Positions 1 to 8,357 of a stretch of 38,774 nt of DNA are shown piece by piece. The notes below the pieces were generated by a model. It did no database searches, was not told the DNA's origin, and worked only from the letters and a program-made list of their open reading frames with translations. Made by a program: the position numbers and the translations under genes. Origin of the DNA: Betaproteobacteria bacterium (GTDB lineage Bacteria; Pseudomonadota; Gammaproteobacteria; Burkholderiales; Burkholderiaceae_E); assembly GCA_016868375.1 (NCBI GenBank), contig VGHA01000025.1:1-38774 (forward strand), in the 5' to 3' direction. The number at the start of each line of letters is the position of its first letter. Positions within the stretch are counted from its first letter, which is position 1.

Positions 1-1
1 G

Positions 2-703
2 AAGGGCGGCAAACTTGCCGACTTTCGCTATCGGCTGCTGCCGGTGTTCTCGCGCCTGCTGCCTGCCGACCCTGAAATGAACTCGCACATCGATCGGGTT
101 CGTGCGCCTTACCGCGCCCGCCTTGAAGAGCCGCTTGCAACCACTGAAGGGCTTCTCTATCGCCGCGGCAATTTCAACGGTTCGTTCGATCAGTTGATCC
201 TCGATGCGCTGATCGAGGAAAAAAATGCCCAGATCGCGTTTTCGCCTGGATTTCGCTGGGGCACCTCAGTGCTGTCGGGTCAGGTGATCACCCGCGAGCA
301 CCTGATGGACCAGACCGCAATCACGTATCCGCAGGTCACGGTCACCGACATGACGGGCGAGTTCATCAAAACTGTGCTTGAAGACGTTGCCGACAATCTC
401 TTCAACCCTGATCCGTACTACCAGCAGGGTGGCGACATGGTGCGGGTGGGGGGGCTCACCTACGCCTGTGAGCCAGGCGCGCGCGCGGGGTCGCGCATCT
501 CGGACATGCGGCTCGATGGCAAGCCCATCGAGGCCGGCAAGTCCTACCGTGTTGCGGGCTGGGCACCGGTTGCGCAGGGCGTGAAGGGCGAACCGATCTG
601 GGATGTGGTCGAGCGCTGGCTGAAAGCCAGGCGAACGGTGACGCCCCGAACGCTCAATACGCCCAGACTGATCGGCGTACAGGGCAACCCTGGAATCGTC
701 TGA
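2..703 (+). CDS. soxB: Thiosulfohydrolase SoxB, C-terminal part (5' end outside window)
   Basis: This is the C-terminal 233 residues or so of SoxB, the periplasmic dimanganese enzyme that hydrolyses sulfate from the thiosulfonate bound to the SoxY carrier during thiosulfate oxidation. The reading frame is open from base 2, so the gene begins upstream of the window. The fragment corresponds to the 5'-nucleotidase C-terminal domain. Recognisable SoxB segments are the FSPGFRWG strand, the GGDMVRVGG loop, the TYACEP segment and the YRVAGWAPV motif near the end. The metal-binding N-terminal domain is not visible. The stop codon overlaps the next start by one base (TGATG), so translation is probably coupled to the thioredoxin-like gene. 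No other sox structural gene lies in the window; they may lie upstream. Confidence 0.93.
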   Translation, partial: KGGKLADFRYRLLPVFSRLLPADPEMNSHIDRVRAPYRARLEEPLATTEGLLYRRGNFNGSFDQLILDALIEEKNAQIAFSPGFRWGTSVLSGQVITREHLMDQTAITYPQVTVTDMTGEFIKTVLEDVADNLFNPDPYYQQGGDMVRVGGLTYACEPGARAGSRISDMRLDGKPIEAGKSYRVAGWAPVAQGVKGEPIWDVVERWLKARRTVTPRTLNTPRLIGVQGNPGIV

Positions 704-1269
704 TGGCATCACGGCGGGCGCTGCTTCGAACAGGTGGCGTCATTGCGACCGCAGGAGCCCTCGCTCCGGCGTGGCTCAAGCCCAATGCTGCAACAGCCCA
801 AACGGCGACGCCCACTCAGCCTGCAGCGCTGCCTCGTCTGCCAGAGCGGCCGGCACCCGCGATCGGTTCGTCCATTCAGTTGCCGCGCACGACCCTGATC
901 GATGGGCAGGTGCTTGAGCCTGGCCATTGGCGCGGCAAGCTTCTCCTGGTTCAGCTCTGGGCAACCTGGTGCCCCTTTTGCCGAAAACAGAATCCCCTGC
1001 TCGATCGGTTGTGGCGCGCTCGCCGTCAGGATGGGCTCGAGTTGCTGGGTCTGTCGATTGATGAAAAGACTGACGTGATCAACCGCTACCTGGCTGAACA
1101 CGACTATCGTTTCCCGGTCGCGCGTTTTGACTCGGCATGGTGGTCTGCAATCGGTCGACCCAAAGGTTTGCCGATCCTTTGGGTGATTGGCCGGGATGCG
1201 CGGCTGAAGCAGATCGAGGTCGGTGAAATGTTTCCCGAGGACATCGAACTTCTGGAGCGTTGGATATGA
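703..1269 (+). CDS. Exported TlpA/SoxW-like thioredoxin-fold protein
   Basis: The 188-residue product has an N-terminal twin-arginine-like export signal (RRALLRTGG, then a hydrophobic stretch ending near an AxA site at about residue 32) followed by a thioredoxin fold. The redox motif is WCPFC with Cys90 and Cys93, and the cis-proline is Pro157 in the GLP turn, as in the TlpA/ResE/SoxW family. A periplasmic thiol reductase is expected. Its position directly behind soxB, with overlapping start and stop codons, suggests it keeps the SoxY carrier cysteine or SoxB in the correct redox state, as proposed for SoxW; that role is inference. The start at 703 is favoured because it overlaps the soxB stop and leaves a complete signal peptide. 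The stop overlaps the ATG of the following gene. Confidence 0.85.
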   Translation: MASRRALLRTGGVIATAGALAPAWLKPNAATAQTATPTQPAALPRLPERPAPAIGSSIQLPRTTLIDGQVLEPGHWRGKLLLVQLWATWCPFCRKQNPLLDRLWRARRQDGLELLGLSIDEKTDVINRYLAEHDYRFPVARFDSAWWSAIGRPKGLPILWVIGRDARLKQIEVGEMFPEDIELLERWI

Positions 1270-1817
1270 GTCAAATGAAACGATTGGTGGGTGCAGGGGG
1301 GGCCAGGCGCCTGCTGGCAGCCGCTGCTCTGGCTGCAGCGTTGGCAGGGCTGGTCGCGCCGGGTGCCGCCCGCGCGCAGACCCAGGATGCAACCTTTACG
1401 ACTCGCAGCCTTACCGTTGAAACGGCGCTGCGTGCCGCGCAGGCCGCACTGGCCGCCTGTCGGAAGGCGGGGTATCAGGTGGGGGTCGCGGTTACCGATC
1501 GAAGCGGTGTGCTGCAGGTGTATCTGCGCGACCGGTTTGCCGGTGCGCACACTGTCGAAGTCGCGGCTCGCAAGGCATGGACGTCTGCATCATTTCGGAT
1601 GACCACCACCGCTTTGGCGGCTGAGACGCAGGCGGGTCGGGCCATGAGCGGAATCCGACAGTCGCCGGGCGTGCTTGCGATCGGGGGTGGCTTGCCGATC
1701 GAGGCATCGGGCGCGGTGATTGCCGCCATTGGCGTGTCGGGCGCGCCGGGTGGCGATGCTGACGATGCCTGCGCAAAAGCAGGCATTGACGCGATTCAGA
1801 TGGATATCGAGATGTAA
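1266..1817 (+). CDS. Exported GlcG/HbpS-like (DUF336) protein
   Basis: The 183-residue product has a cleavable signal peptide (basic start, Ala/Leu-rich core, AARAQ cleavage region near residue 38) and one GlcG/HbpS domain. Typical family features are the RKAGYQVGVAVTDRSG strand, an AARKAWTSASFR helix and the IGGGLPI turn followed by GAVIAAIGVSG. HbpS proteins bind haem or cobalamin and can act as redox sensors, but most family members have no defined reaction. The ATG at 1266 overlaps the previous stop (ATGA); a TTG at 1260 in the same frame is less likely. Being the third gene of a coupled soxB-thioredoxin unit, it may have an accessory periplasmic role in sulfur oxidation, which is inference. 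Confidence 0.82.
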   Translation: MSQMKRLVGAGGARRLLAAAALAAALAGLVAPGAARAQTQDATFTTRSLTVETALRAAQAALAACRKAGYQVGVAVTDRSGVLQVYLRDRFAGAHTVEVAARKAWTSASFRMTTTALAAETQAGRAMSGIRQSPGVLAIGGGLPIEASGAVIAAIGVSGAPGGDADDACAKAGIDAIQMDIEM

Positions 1818-1822
1818 CGAAG

Positions 1823-1851
1823 GGGCGGCGTTCGTGCGTTGGTGACCGCCC
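1823..1851. terminator. Possible hairpin between convergent genes
   Basis: An inverted repeat GGGCGG (1823-1828) and CCGCCC (1846-1851) lies between the stop codons of the HbpS-like gene and the convergent WYL regulator. The stem is 6 bp and the loop is long (17 nt), without a T-run, so this is a weak candidate for a shared terminator. Confidence 0.3.
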
Positions 1852-1857
1852 ACCGAT

Positions 1858-2862
1858 TTACTGCGCGCTGTCCGATTCGTCTGAAGGCTCACGGAAGTAA
1901 TGCTGTGCGGCTGCCTTGAGTCGCTCAGAGATCGCTGCACGCAGCGCCAGTGGGCCCACCACCTCGACATGCTCGCCGTGACGAAGAATGTCCATTTCAA
2001 GTTCGGCCGAGTTGGCATAAGGAACACGAAGTTCATACCGACCGTCGTCGAGCACGCGTGCGCGTTGACGCGGATGCCAGACTTCAGCACGTACCCAGCG
2101 CGCGGCATTTTCGGAAAACCGCAGGATGGCCCAGTGCTGACCGCGCCCACGATAGATGCCATAACCCTCGCCAAGCGCACGCTCGACGTCATCCAGCGAA
2201 ATGTCCTGCGCGGGTTTATCGATCATTCGTACCCGCTCCATCGCGTCGAGTGCGAACACGCGCAGCGAGTGGCTGCGGTGGCACCAGGCATCCAGATACC
2301 AGGTGTTGCGGTAATGGACCAGACGCTGCGGGGACAACTGGCGCTGTGAGGTTTCGCCGCGCGAACGCGTGAAGTACATCAGATCGAGTCGCTTACGCTC
2401 AACCAGCGCATGACCGATCAGCTCAAAGCTTTCCGGCGATACCGGCCGCTTGAGCGCGCCCATGATGCGAACCCGGCGGCGCAACTCGGTCGCGCCACCG
2501 GTGGCGGACCCCAGCAGCGAATCCAGTCGCTCGATCAGCGGCTGAACATGCGGGCCCAGCAGGCCGCCCCCATCCAGGTCTTGCAGCATGCGGTGCATGG
2601 TGAGCAGGGCCAGTACTTCGCGGTCGTTGAACCAGAGACCGGGAAGCTCGTACTGAGGGCCTGCATTGGCATGACCGAACCGGTAGCCGCCTCGGTCCCG
2701 GTCGAACACGATGGGCGCGTTCAACCGGTCGCGCAGCAACTGCAGGTCGCGCTTCAAGGTTGCGCGAGAAATCTCCAACTCGCTCAGCAGATCATCGAAG
2801 CGCACGCAGCCGCGCTGATGGATCAGCTGGTCGATTCGGTAGATACGTTCGATCGGATTCAT
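1858..2862 (-). CDS. YafY-type WYL-domain transcriptional regulator
   Basis: The 334-residue product has an N-terminal winged helix (about residues 1-60, with the ISRATLKRDLQLLRD recognition segment), a central WYL domain carrying the literal Trp188-Tyr189-Leu190 motif in NTWYLDAWC, and a C-terminal WCX extension (about 235-320). Such proteins bind DNA and sense small ligands or nucleic acids through the WYL fold. The chosen start (MNPIERIYRI) is where family similarity begins; an in-frame start at 2961 would add 33 arginine-rich residues that do not look like part of the domain. The gene is divergent from the MFS transporter at 3013, with about 150 bp between them, so it may regulate that transporter and itself; this is inferred from position only. 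Confidence 0.85.
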   Translation of the reverse strand: MNPIERIYRIDQLIHQRGCVRFDDLLSELEISRATLKRDLQLLRDRLNAPIVFDRDRGGYRFGHANAGPQYELPGLWFNDREVLALLTMHRMLQDLDGGGLLGPHVQPLIERLDSLLGSATGGATELRRRVRIMGALKRPVSPESFELIGHALVERKRLDLMYFTRSRGETSQRQLSPQRLVHYRNTWYLDAWCHRSHSLRVFALDAMERVRMIDKPAQDISLDDVERALGEGYGIYRGRGQHWAILRFSENAARWVRAEVWHPRQRARVLDDGRYELRVPYANSAELEMDILRHGEHVEVVGPLALRAAISERLKAAAQHYFREPSDESDSAQ

Positions 2863-3012
2863 GAAACCGCGTGAAAAGCGTTGTGAGAGTCGACCCGTTA
2901 AACTCTGCCACAACTGCGGGCGAGTGGGCCGATATCGGACCCGTCGCACGCGCTGGTTCAAGCCGAAACCCCTCTTGCGCGCGGGCGTCTCGCCCCCAGG
3001 AGCCCCGTTCCC

Positions 3013-4275
3013 ATGTCGTCTGCCCCCCCCAACGCTCCGGTCATTGCGCTCGCGGTGACGCTCGCGGTGCAGGCGCTGGCGTCATTTTCGCTGGCCGTGC
3101 CGTCCGTGTTGGCGCCTGCCGTGGCTGGCGAATTCGGCATGCAGGCTCAGCACGTGGGTTGGCTGGTCAGCATCGCTTACCTGTCGGCCATGCTGGGCGG
3201 GCTCGCCTGCGGCGGGTTTTCGCGTCGATATGGGCCCGTCCGGATGAGCCAGTTCGCCCTGCTGTCGCTCGCGCTGGCCATGGTGTGCTGCGCGCTCACC
3301 AGCGGTTGGCTGCTGCTGGTGGCTGGTGTGCTGATCGGAATCGGTTACGGCATTCCGAACCCGACCGCGGCGGACATCCTCAGCCGACACTCACCACGCG
3401 AACGGCGCGGACTGTTTTTTTCCATCAAGCAGACGGGCGTCCCGGCAGGCGTGGCCATCACCGGGGTACTGATGCCGCTGCTGCTTGTGCTGATTGACTG
3501 GCGGGCGGCGTTGCTGCTGATGGCGTGCATTCTGCTGGGGGTGGCCTTGCTGATTGGTCGGGCGCGGCGAACGCTCGATGCACCGCGCGATCTATCGATA
3601 CATGCGCCGTCGGCAAGTCAGGCTTCAACCGGATTCCGGCACACGCTGCGGGTCAATGTCTGGCAGCCGCTTCGGGGTGTGTTTGCAAATCCCGCGCTGC
3701 GAAGGCTGGGGCTGGTGTCACTCGTGTTTGCATTTACGCAGGTGGTCTACTTGAGCTTTCTCGTGTCAGCGCTGAAGCTTGAGCACCAGATGTCGCTCGC
3801 TGCAGCGGCGGCGTTACTGTCTGCGTCACAGGTTGTCAGCATGCTGGCACGCGTGGGCTGGGGATATGTTTCCGACCGTTGGGTCGACCCGGGCCGGCTT
3901 CTCGGGCTATTGGGGGTGGGGATGTCGCTCAGCCTCATCGCGCTGGCGTTCGTGCCGGTGGGCGCGTCGCCAGCGCTCATGCTCGCGGTGACCGTTGCCT
4001 GCGCGGGAACTGCGGTGTCCTGGAATGGCGTTTTTTACGCCGACCTGGTTCGCCAGGTTCCGCCAGGCGAGGTAACTCGGACAACCGGTGCCACGCAGTT
4101 TCTGACCTTTCTGGGTGGGGTCACCGGCGGTGCGGGCTTTGTGGGCCTGTTGTCGCTCACCGGTTCCTATTCGGCAGGCTTCATCGTGGTGGCGCTGCTG
4201 CCGCTTGTCACGGGCCTCCTTACCCTGCGCAGTGCCCCTCGTGCACGTCAGGCCAGCATCAGCGGATCAAGCTGA
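3013..4275 (+). CDS. MFS transporter
   Basis: The 420-residue product has the 12-helix pattern of the major facilitator superfamily. The loop between helices 2 and 3 carries a motif A variant (GGFSRRYGPVRM), and a proline/glycine-rich segment GIGYGIPNPTAADI lies in helix 4, followed by the signature region ERRGLFFSIKQTGVPAG. This resembles the CynX/NimT-like anion and drug transporters, but the substrate cannot be read from the sequence. An AGGAG at 2998-3002 lies 10 nt before the ATG. The gene is divergent from the WYL regulator. Its last 28 bp overlap the 3' end of the convergent RTX protease gene. Confidence 0.85.
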   Translation: MSSAPPNAPVIALAVTLAVQALASFSLAVPSVLAPAVAGEFGMQAQHVGWLVSIAYLSAMLGGLACGGFSRRYGPVRMSQFALLSLALAMVCCALTSGWLLLVAGVLIGIGYGIPNPTAADILSRHSPRERRGLFFSIKQTGVPAGVAITGVLMPLLLVLIDWRAALLLMACILLGVALLIGRARRTLDAPRDLSIHAPSASQASTGFRHTLRVNVWQPLRGVFANPALRRLGLVSLVFAFTQVVYLSFLVSALKLEHQMSLAAAAALLSASQVVSMLARVGWGYVSDRWVDPGRLLGLLGVGMSLSLIALAFVPVGASPALMLAVTVACAGTAVSWNGVFYADLVRQVPPGEVTRTTGATQFLTFLGGVTGGAGFVGLLSLTGSYSAGFIVVALLPLVTGLLTLRSAPRARQASISGSS

Positions 4276-7200
4276 ATCACGACGTCGCTGGCGGGCTGCA
4301 GCGTGATCGGGGGAAGTCCCCATTGCTCGGGCTCAACTGCTCTGGCCTCGGCCAGTGAACGAATGAAGCCCTCAGGCAGCTCGGTAAAAGCATGCCCTGA
4401 CGCGGGGCGCCAGCTTCCATCGATATCACCGCGCACCAACGCAACCCAGTTGTGGGTGGAAGCATTGGGCAGGCTGTTGCCGGCGACGATGGCATCTGGT
4501 GCGCCACTCAGGATGCCTGATGCAGAGGCGTTCTCAGCGACAAAGACCCACTGCGCATCAGTCGATGATGTGCTGCCGCCCACTGCTCGGTTAAGCACCC
4601 GTTGCGCATCGTGGGCAGTCACTGCGCCATCGCCGTCGACATCAGCCGCCAGCCGCTGATAGGCCGATACGAGCGAGTCATCCACCAATCCGCTACCAGA
4701 TCCCGAAAGGCCTAAGGGCCGACCCGCTGAGAGCTTGAGCGTGGCCAGCACGTCGGCAGCGGTGATCGACTGATCGGTGGCAGGCGCGGTGGGCTGCGGG
4801 CCGCCAAGCACGGTGCGGCTGCCCAGGTGCCAGACGAGACCGGTGCCCGGCCCGGTCAGAGCGCCGGTGTCAATCGAAGACGTCTCGAGCGTGCGATCGG
4901 AAAATACCAGGCGTTCGATACCCGACAGCGTAGCGGTGGCCCAGCCCGTTTGCGCTCGATCGACGAGCCACTGCGTGGCGTCGCCCGTGCCGAGCTTGCG
5001 GACACGAAACTCGTTTGAGGGCGCACTGAAAACCGCCTCATCGATTCCTGCGCCGCCGAACACGGTATCGCCCGAGCCGATTTGCTCGAACCGGTCGTCA
5101 CCGGGGCCGCCAGACAAGCGATCTGCGCCTGCGCCGCCAGCGAGCGTGTCATTGCCTGCGCCGCCTGCCAGCGAGTCGTTGCCCTGATCACCTCTCAGCA
5201 GATCGTTACCGGCGCCGCCTGCGATCTCATCATCGCCAGACCCGCCCTCGATCAGATTGTCGAGCGCGTTGCCGAATAATCGGTCATCGAAGGCGGAGCC
5301 AATCAGGGCCTCGATCTGGGTGCCAAAGTTGACGGTGATCTGAGCGGGTGCGGTGATCGATGCCGCCCACTCGCCAATCCATCCTCGATAGCCCGGCTCA
5401 AGCGCGAGCGTGACTGCGGCGGGAGCCTGCGCGAGCGTGATCCGATCGTATCCGCCGCCATCCCAGATGAAGTTGGGTTGGGTCACGCTGATGAGCGTGG
5501 CGTTGGTTGACTGGTTCGGATCCGATTCGCCAAACGAGTAGGTATCGTTGGCGGCCCGGGTGCGCGGGCTGGGGCCGTACAGGTAATGCAATGCGGCCAC
5601 ATCGAGCGGACGAAGTTGCGATACCCAGAACGACTGATTGCCTTCACCCTGGTTGTCGTATGACATGACCGTCCAGCGCACCGACTCATCGGGCTTGGGT
5701 AGGGTGGCCTCGGTGTCGTCGGTTTCGTGCGCGTCCTTGAACGGATGCTTGAGCCCCAGTGCATGGCTGATCTCATGGATCAGCGTGAGCGCGCCATAGG
5801 TGCCGGCTGCAGGGTTGGCGTTGCCCTGACTGAGGTCAAGGCTCAGGAATACGTCGCTGCCTTCCGGCTGGTCCGAGGGGAAGCGTGCATAGCCCGCGCT
5901 GTCGCTCTGCTCGTTGTTGGCGAGCGCAATGACATTTGCTGCATTGGTGGTGAGCACCTCTCTAAAGCGCAGGTTGAGCACCCCTTCGAGGGATGCAAAC
6001 ACCGCGCGCGCGGCGGTCTTTTGAACTTCAGAGAATGTCTCGAACTTATGAAAATCCGCTGCAACGGCTGGGTCTGATGGATCGAGATAGGCAGGCGGGG
6101 TTGAAGGGAACGCGAAGTAAATCTCACGCCCATCGCCGACCAGCGAATCGAAAAACCTGCCCGAGGCATCCGCTGGAATCAGGCCGTCGATCCAGTACGG
6201 TAGCCTGGCCACCCCTGGCGCCAGTTCGAACGCCTCCAGTCCGCTTGGACGCTTGAAGAAATCGACCATCACCAGCGCGCTGTCTTGTGCGCCGTCCTGC
6301 TCGACCACTCGGGTTTCCGCGCTGCCAATCAGGTAGTGGTCGTTGCCCGCGCCGCCAATCAGCAGATTGCGGCCCGCCCCGCCATCGAGCGTGTCGTCAT
6401 CGCCACCGCCGTACAGAGTGTCGTCGCCCTGTCCGCCATCAAGCAGGTTGCCGCCATCGTTGGCAGGATCGTTTTCCGACCGGGAAAACAGGCCGTCGTT
6501 GCCCTCGCCGCCGATAAGCGTGTCACGCCCTGTGCCCGCGATCAGGGTGTCGTCGCCCGATCCGCCATCGAGGTAGTCATCACCAGCGTTGCCGATGAGG
6601 CTGTCTGCATCAGCGCCTCCATACAGGCGATCGCCATCGTCGCCGCCATCGAGCGTGTCATGGCCGGCGCCGCCATCCAGGCTGTCCTGTCCCTGATCGC
6701 CGAGCAGCAGGTCGTTTCCATCGTCGCCTGTCAGGCTATCTCGCCCTGATCCACCAATTAACGTGTCGGCTCCCTCGCCGCCGTGACCTGAATCGTCACC
6801 GTCCATCCCGGCCAGCGTGTCATCGCCCTCACCGCCGTCGAGATGGTCGTGACCCGCGCCGCCGATCAGGCTGTCGGCATCGGCGCCTCCGGTCAGGCGG
6901 TCGTCATCGTCGCCGCCATCGAGCGTGTCATGGCCGGCGCCGCCGTTGAGGCTGTCCTGTCCCTGATCGCCAAACAGCAGGTCGGACCCATCGTCGCCGG
7001 ACAGAGTGTCGTGTCCTGACCGGCCGACCAGCGTGTCGCTGCCTGATCCTCCGGTGATGGAATCGTCACCATCAAGCCCGTCGATGGTGTCATCGTCTGC
7101 GCCGCCAGCAAGCGTATCGTTGTTGTCACCGCCCGCTATCAGGTCGCGGCCGTTGCCGCCGTCGATGAGCTTGGCACCGCCAAAGCGGTAAATAGACCAC

Positions 7201-7370
7201 GTATCACCTGATGAAAGGACAGCGTTGATCGAATCATCGCCCGCGCCGGCGTTGACCTGGTCGACGCCATTGCCGGTGCGGATCAGATCGCTGCCCTCGG
7301 TCCCGTTGAGCGTATCGTTTCCGTCGGTACCGTCGATGGGGGGCGCTGAAGAGGAGGATGGGTCCGACAT
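4248..7370 (-). CDS. RTX serralysin-like metalloprotease with dockerin-like C-terminus
   Basis: The 1040-residue protein has three parts. Residues about 13-355 are RTX nonapeptide repeats (GGxGxDxLx type) that bind calcium. Residues about 385-610 are an M10B-type metzincin: the zinc motif HEISHALGLKH has His532, Glu533, His536 and His542, the Met-turn is MSY at Met569, and the LDVAALHYLYG helix is typical of serralysins. Residues about 687-780 carry a second RTX block. The C-terminus (about 850-1000) contains dockerin-like calcium loops, for example DVDGDGAVTAHD near residue 908. No Sec signal is present, so type I secretion is expected, but no ABC/MFP exporter lies nearby. Serralysins usually carry RTX repeats only behind the protease; here they also precede it. 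The 3' end overlaps the MFS gene by 28 bp. Confidence 0.9.
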   Translation of the reverse strand: MSDPSSSSAPPIDGTDGNDTLNGTEGSDLIRTGNGVDQVNAGAGDDSINAVLSSGDTWSIYRFGGAKLIDGGNGRDLIAGGDNNDTLAGGADDDTIDGLDGDDSITGGSGSDTLVGRSGHDTLSGDDGSDLLFGDQGQDSLNGGAGHDTLDGGDDDDRLTGGADADSLIGGAGHDHLDGGEGDDTLAGMDGDDSGHGGEGADTLIGGSGRDSLTGDDGNDLLLGDQGQDSLDGGAGHDTLDGGDDGDRLYGGADADSLIGNAGDDYLDGGSGDDTLIAGTGRDTLIGGEGNDGLFSRSENDPANDGGNLLDGGQGDDTLYGGGDDDTLDGGAGRNLLIGGAGNDHYLIGSAETRVVEQDGAQDSALVMVDFFKRPSGLEAFELAPGVARLPYWIDGLIPADASGRFFDSLVGDGREIYFAFPSTPPAYLDPSDPAVAADFHKFETFSEVQKTAARAVFASLEGVLNLRFREVLTTNAANVIALANNEQSDSAGYARFPSDQPEGSDVFLSLDLSQGNANPAAGTYGALTLIHEISHALGLKHPFKDAHETDDTEATLPKPDESVRWTVMSYDNQGEGNQSFWVSQLRPLDVAALHYLYGPSPRTRAANDTYSFGESDPNQSTNATLISVTQPNFIWDGGGYDRITLAQAPAAVTLALEPGYRGWIGEWAASITAPAQITVNFGTQIEALIGSAFDDRLFGNALDNLIEGGSGDDEIAGGAGNDLLRGDQGNDSLAGGAGNDTLAGGAGADRLSGGPGDDRFEQIGSGDTVFGGAGIDEAVFSAPSNEFRVRKLGTGDATQWLVDRAQTGWATATLSGIERLVFSDRTLETSSIDTGALTGPGTGLVWHLGSRTVLGGPQPTAPATDQSITAADVLATLKLSAGRPLGLSGSGSGLVDDSLVSAYQRLAADVDGDGAVTAHDAQRVLNRAVGGSTSSTDAQWVFVAENASASGILSGAPDAIVAGNSLPNASTHNWVALVRGDIDGSWRPASGHAFTELPEGFIRSLAEARAVEPEQWGLPPITLQPASDVVIQLDPLMLA
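6531..7070 (-). repeat. 270-bp tandem duplication inside the RTX repeat block
   Basis: Two adjacent copies of about 270 bp (roughly 6531-6800 and 6801-7070) encode ten RTX nonapeptides each. The 10-mer gctgtcctgt occurs at 6681 and again at 6951, exactly 270 bp apart, and long stretches around it are nearly identical. The copy edges are approximate because the underlying nonapeptides are themselves repetitive. Confidence 0.75.
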
Positions 7371-7393
7371 GCTCGAGGGTCTCTGTCAATAGT

Positions 7394-7840
7394 TCATGAA
7401 CGCTGGCGCTTCGTGGCAGGCACCGCACGCCACGCCGCCACCGCCGTCATCATCCATCCTGAAATCAGCAGCAGGCCGCCAAGCGGTGTCACCATGCCCA
7501 GCGCGCGCGGCGCGCCCAGTGCAAGCGCGTACAGGCTGCCCGAGAACAGCAGCACACCAGCGCCGACGCAACAGGCTGCCGCCACCGTCATGCGAGAGGG
7601 CCAGATTGCCTGAAGCAGCCCGATGGCCACTAACGCGACCGCATGAACCAGTTGGTAGCGTGCGCCCGTATCGAATATCGCCAGCGCTTCAGGTGCCAGG
7701 CGCGCGCGCAACGCGTGGGCAGCGAATGCGCCCAGGATGACGGCCAGCGCGCCCAGCGTTGCGCCAGCGGTGATGCTGGCCCGGGCTGCGGTGGATCCGA
7801 CCCCGGCCAGCCGCGCGGCGCTGAGAGATTCAGATTGCAT
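7394..7840 (-). CDS. DUF423 family small membrane protein (YgdD-like)
   Basis: The 148-residue product has four predicted membrane helices and the DUF423 hallmarks: LGAFAAHAL in the first helix, a RYQLVHAVALV helix, an LFSGSLYALAL turn and a TPLGGLLLISGW helix. The family is widespread in the inner membrane of proteobacteria and its function is unknown. The ATG at 7840 is preferred over the GTG one codon upstream. The gene lies just downstream of the glutathione peroxidase (9 nt gap) and is probably cotranscribed with it. Confidence 0.85.
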   Translation of the reverse strand: MQSESLSAARLAGVGSTAARASITAGATLGALAVILGAFAAHALRARLAPEALAIFDTGARYQLVHAVALVAIGLLQAIWPSRMTVAAACCVGAGVLLFSGSLYALALGAPRALGMVTPLGGLLLISGWMMTAVAAWRAVPATKRQRS

Positions 7841-7849
7841 CACGTTGAG

Positions 7850-8317
7850 TTACTTCAGCAGCTGTTCAATCGCTGGCTCGATGGATTCAGGCGTGTCGGT
7901 GGGGGCGAATCGCTTGACCAAAGCGCCATGGCCATCAACCAGAAACTTGGCGAAATTCCATCCGATGTCGGCCCCGCCGCTTTGCGTCTTCAACCATTGA
8001 TAGAGCGGATGCGCGTTGGGCCCATTGACGTCCACTTTTGCGAACATCGGAAAGTCGACCCGAAACCGCGACTCGCAAAACTGCTTGATCTGCGCTTCGC
8101 TGCCGGGCTCCTGAGCGCCGAACTGATTGCAGGGGAAACCCAATACCGCAAAGCCACGGCCACTCAGCCGGGTGTGAAGCGCCTGAAGGCCCGCGTACTG
8201 AGGCGTGAGCCCACATTGGCTGGCCACGTTGACAATCAGGACTGCGCGGCCGCGAAAATCGGCCAATGTGGTGTCATGGCCGTCGATGGTACGAACGGCA
8301 GTGTCGTGAAAACTCAT
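7850..8317 (-). CDS. Glutathione/thioredoxin peroxidase (GPx family)
   Basis: The 155-residue product is a cysteine-type glutathione peroxidase that reduces hydroperoxides. The peroxidatic residue is Cys35 in NVASQCGLT, and the rest of the catalytic tetrad is present as Gln69, Trp120 and Asn121 (GWNF). The FPCNQFG motif is complete. Cys81 in FCESRF sits where thioredoxin-dependent members carry the resolving cysteine, so thioredoxin may be the true electron donor; this is inferred from known family members. The start MSFHDTAVRT fits the family length; the frame stays open further upstream, but that part is not GPx-like. There is no signal peptide, so it is cytoplasmic. Confidence 0.92.
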   Translation of the reverse strand: MSFHDTAVRTIDGHDTTLADFRGRAVLIVNVASQCGLTPQYAGLQALHTRLSGRGFAVLGFPCNQFGAQEPGSEAQIKQFCESRFRVDFPMFAKVDVNGPNAHPLYQWLKTQSGGADIGWNFAKFLVDGHGALVKRFAPTDTPESIEPAIEQLLK

Positions 8318-8357
8318 GGCAGGCGCTCCGAAGTGGGATAAGTGATGGGAAGACGCC

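Noticed and set aside
709-1392. Minus-strand frame opposite the thioredoxin-like gene
   Set aside because: It has no recognisable domain and overlaps a clearly recognised thioredoxin-fold gene; it is a GC-skew shadow.
2410-2874. Plus-strand frame inside the WYL regulator
   Set aside because: Antisense to a conserved regulator, with no domain or ribosome binding site.
6285-6749. Long plus-strand open frame opposite the RTX repeats
   Set aside because: It is the mirror of a repetitive GC-rich coding region. Its translation is low-complexity Val/Ala-rich repeats with no ribosome binding site; the minus-strand RTX protein explains the sequence.
6531-7140. Regularly spaced DNA repeats resembling a CRISPR array
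   Set aside because: The period is 27 bp or multiples of it, spacers are not unique, and the repeats encode RTX nonapeptides in frame.
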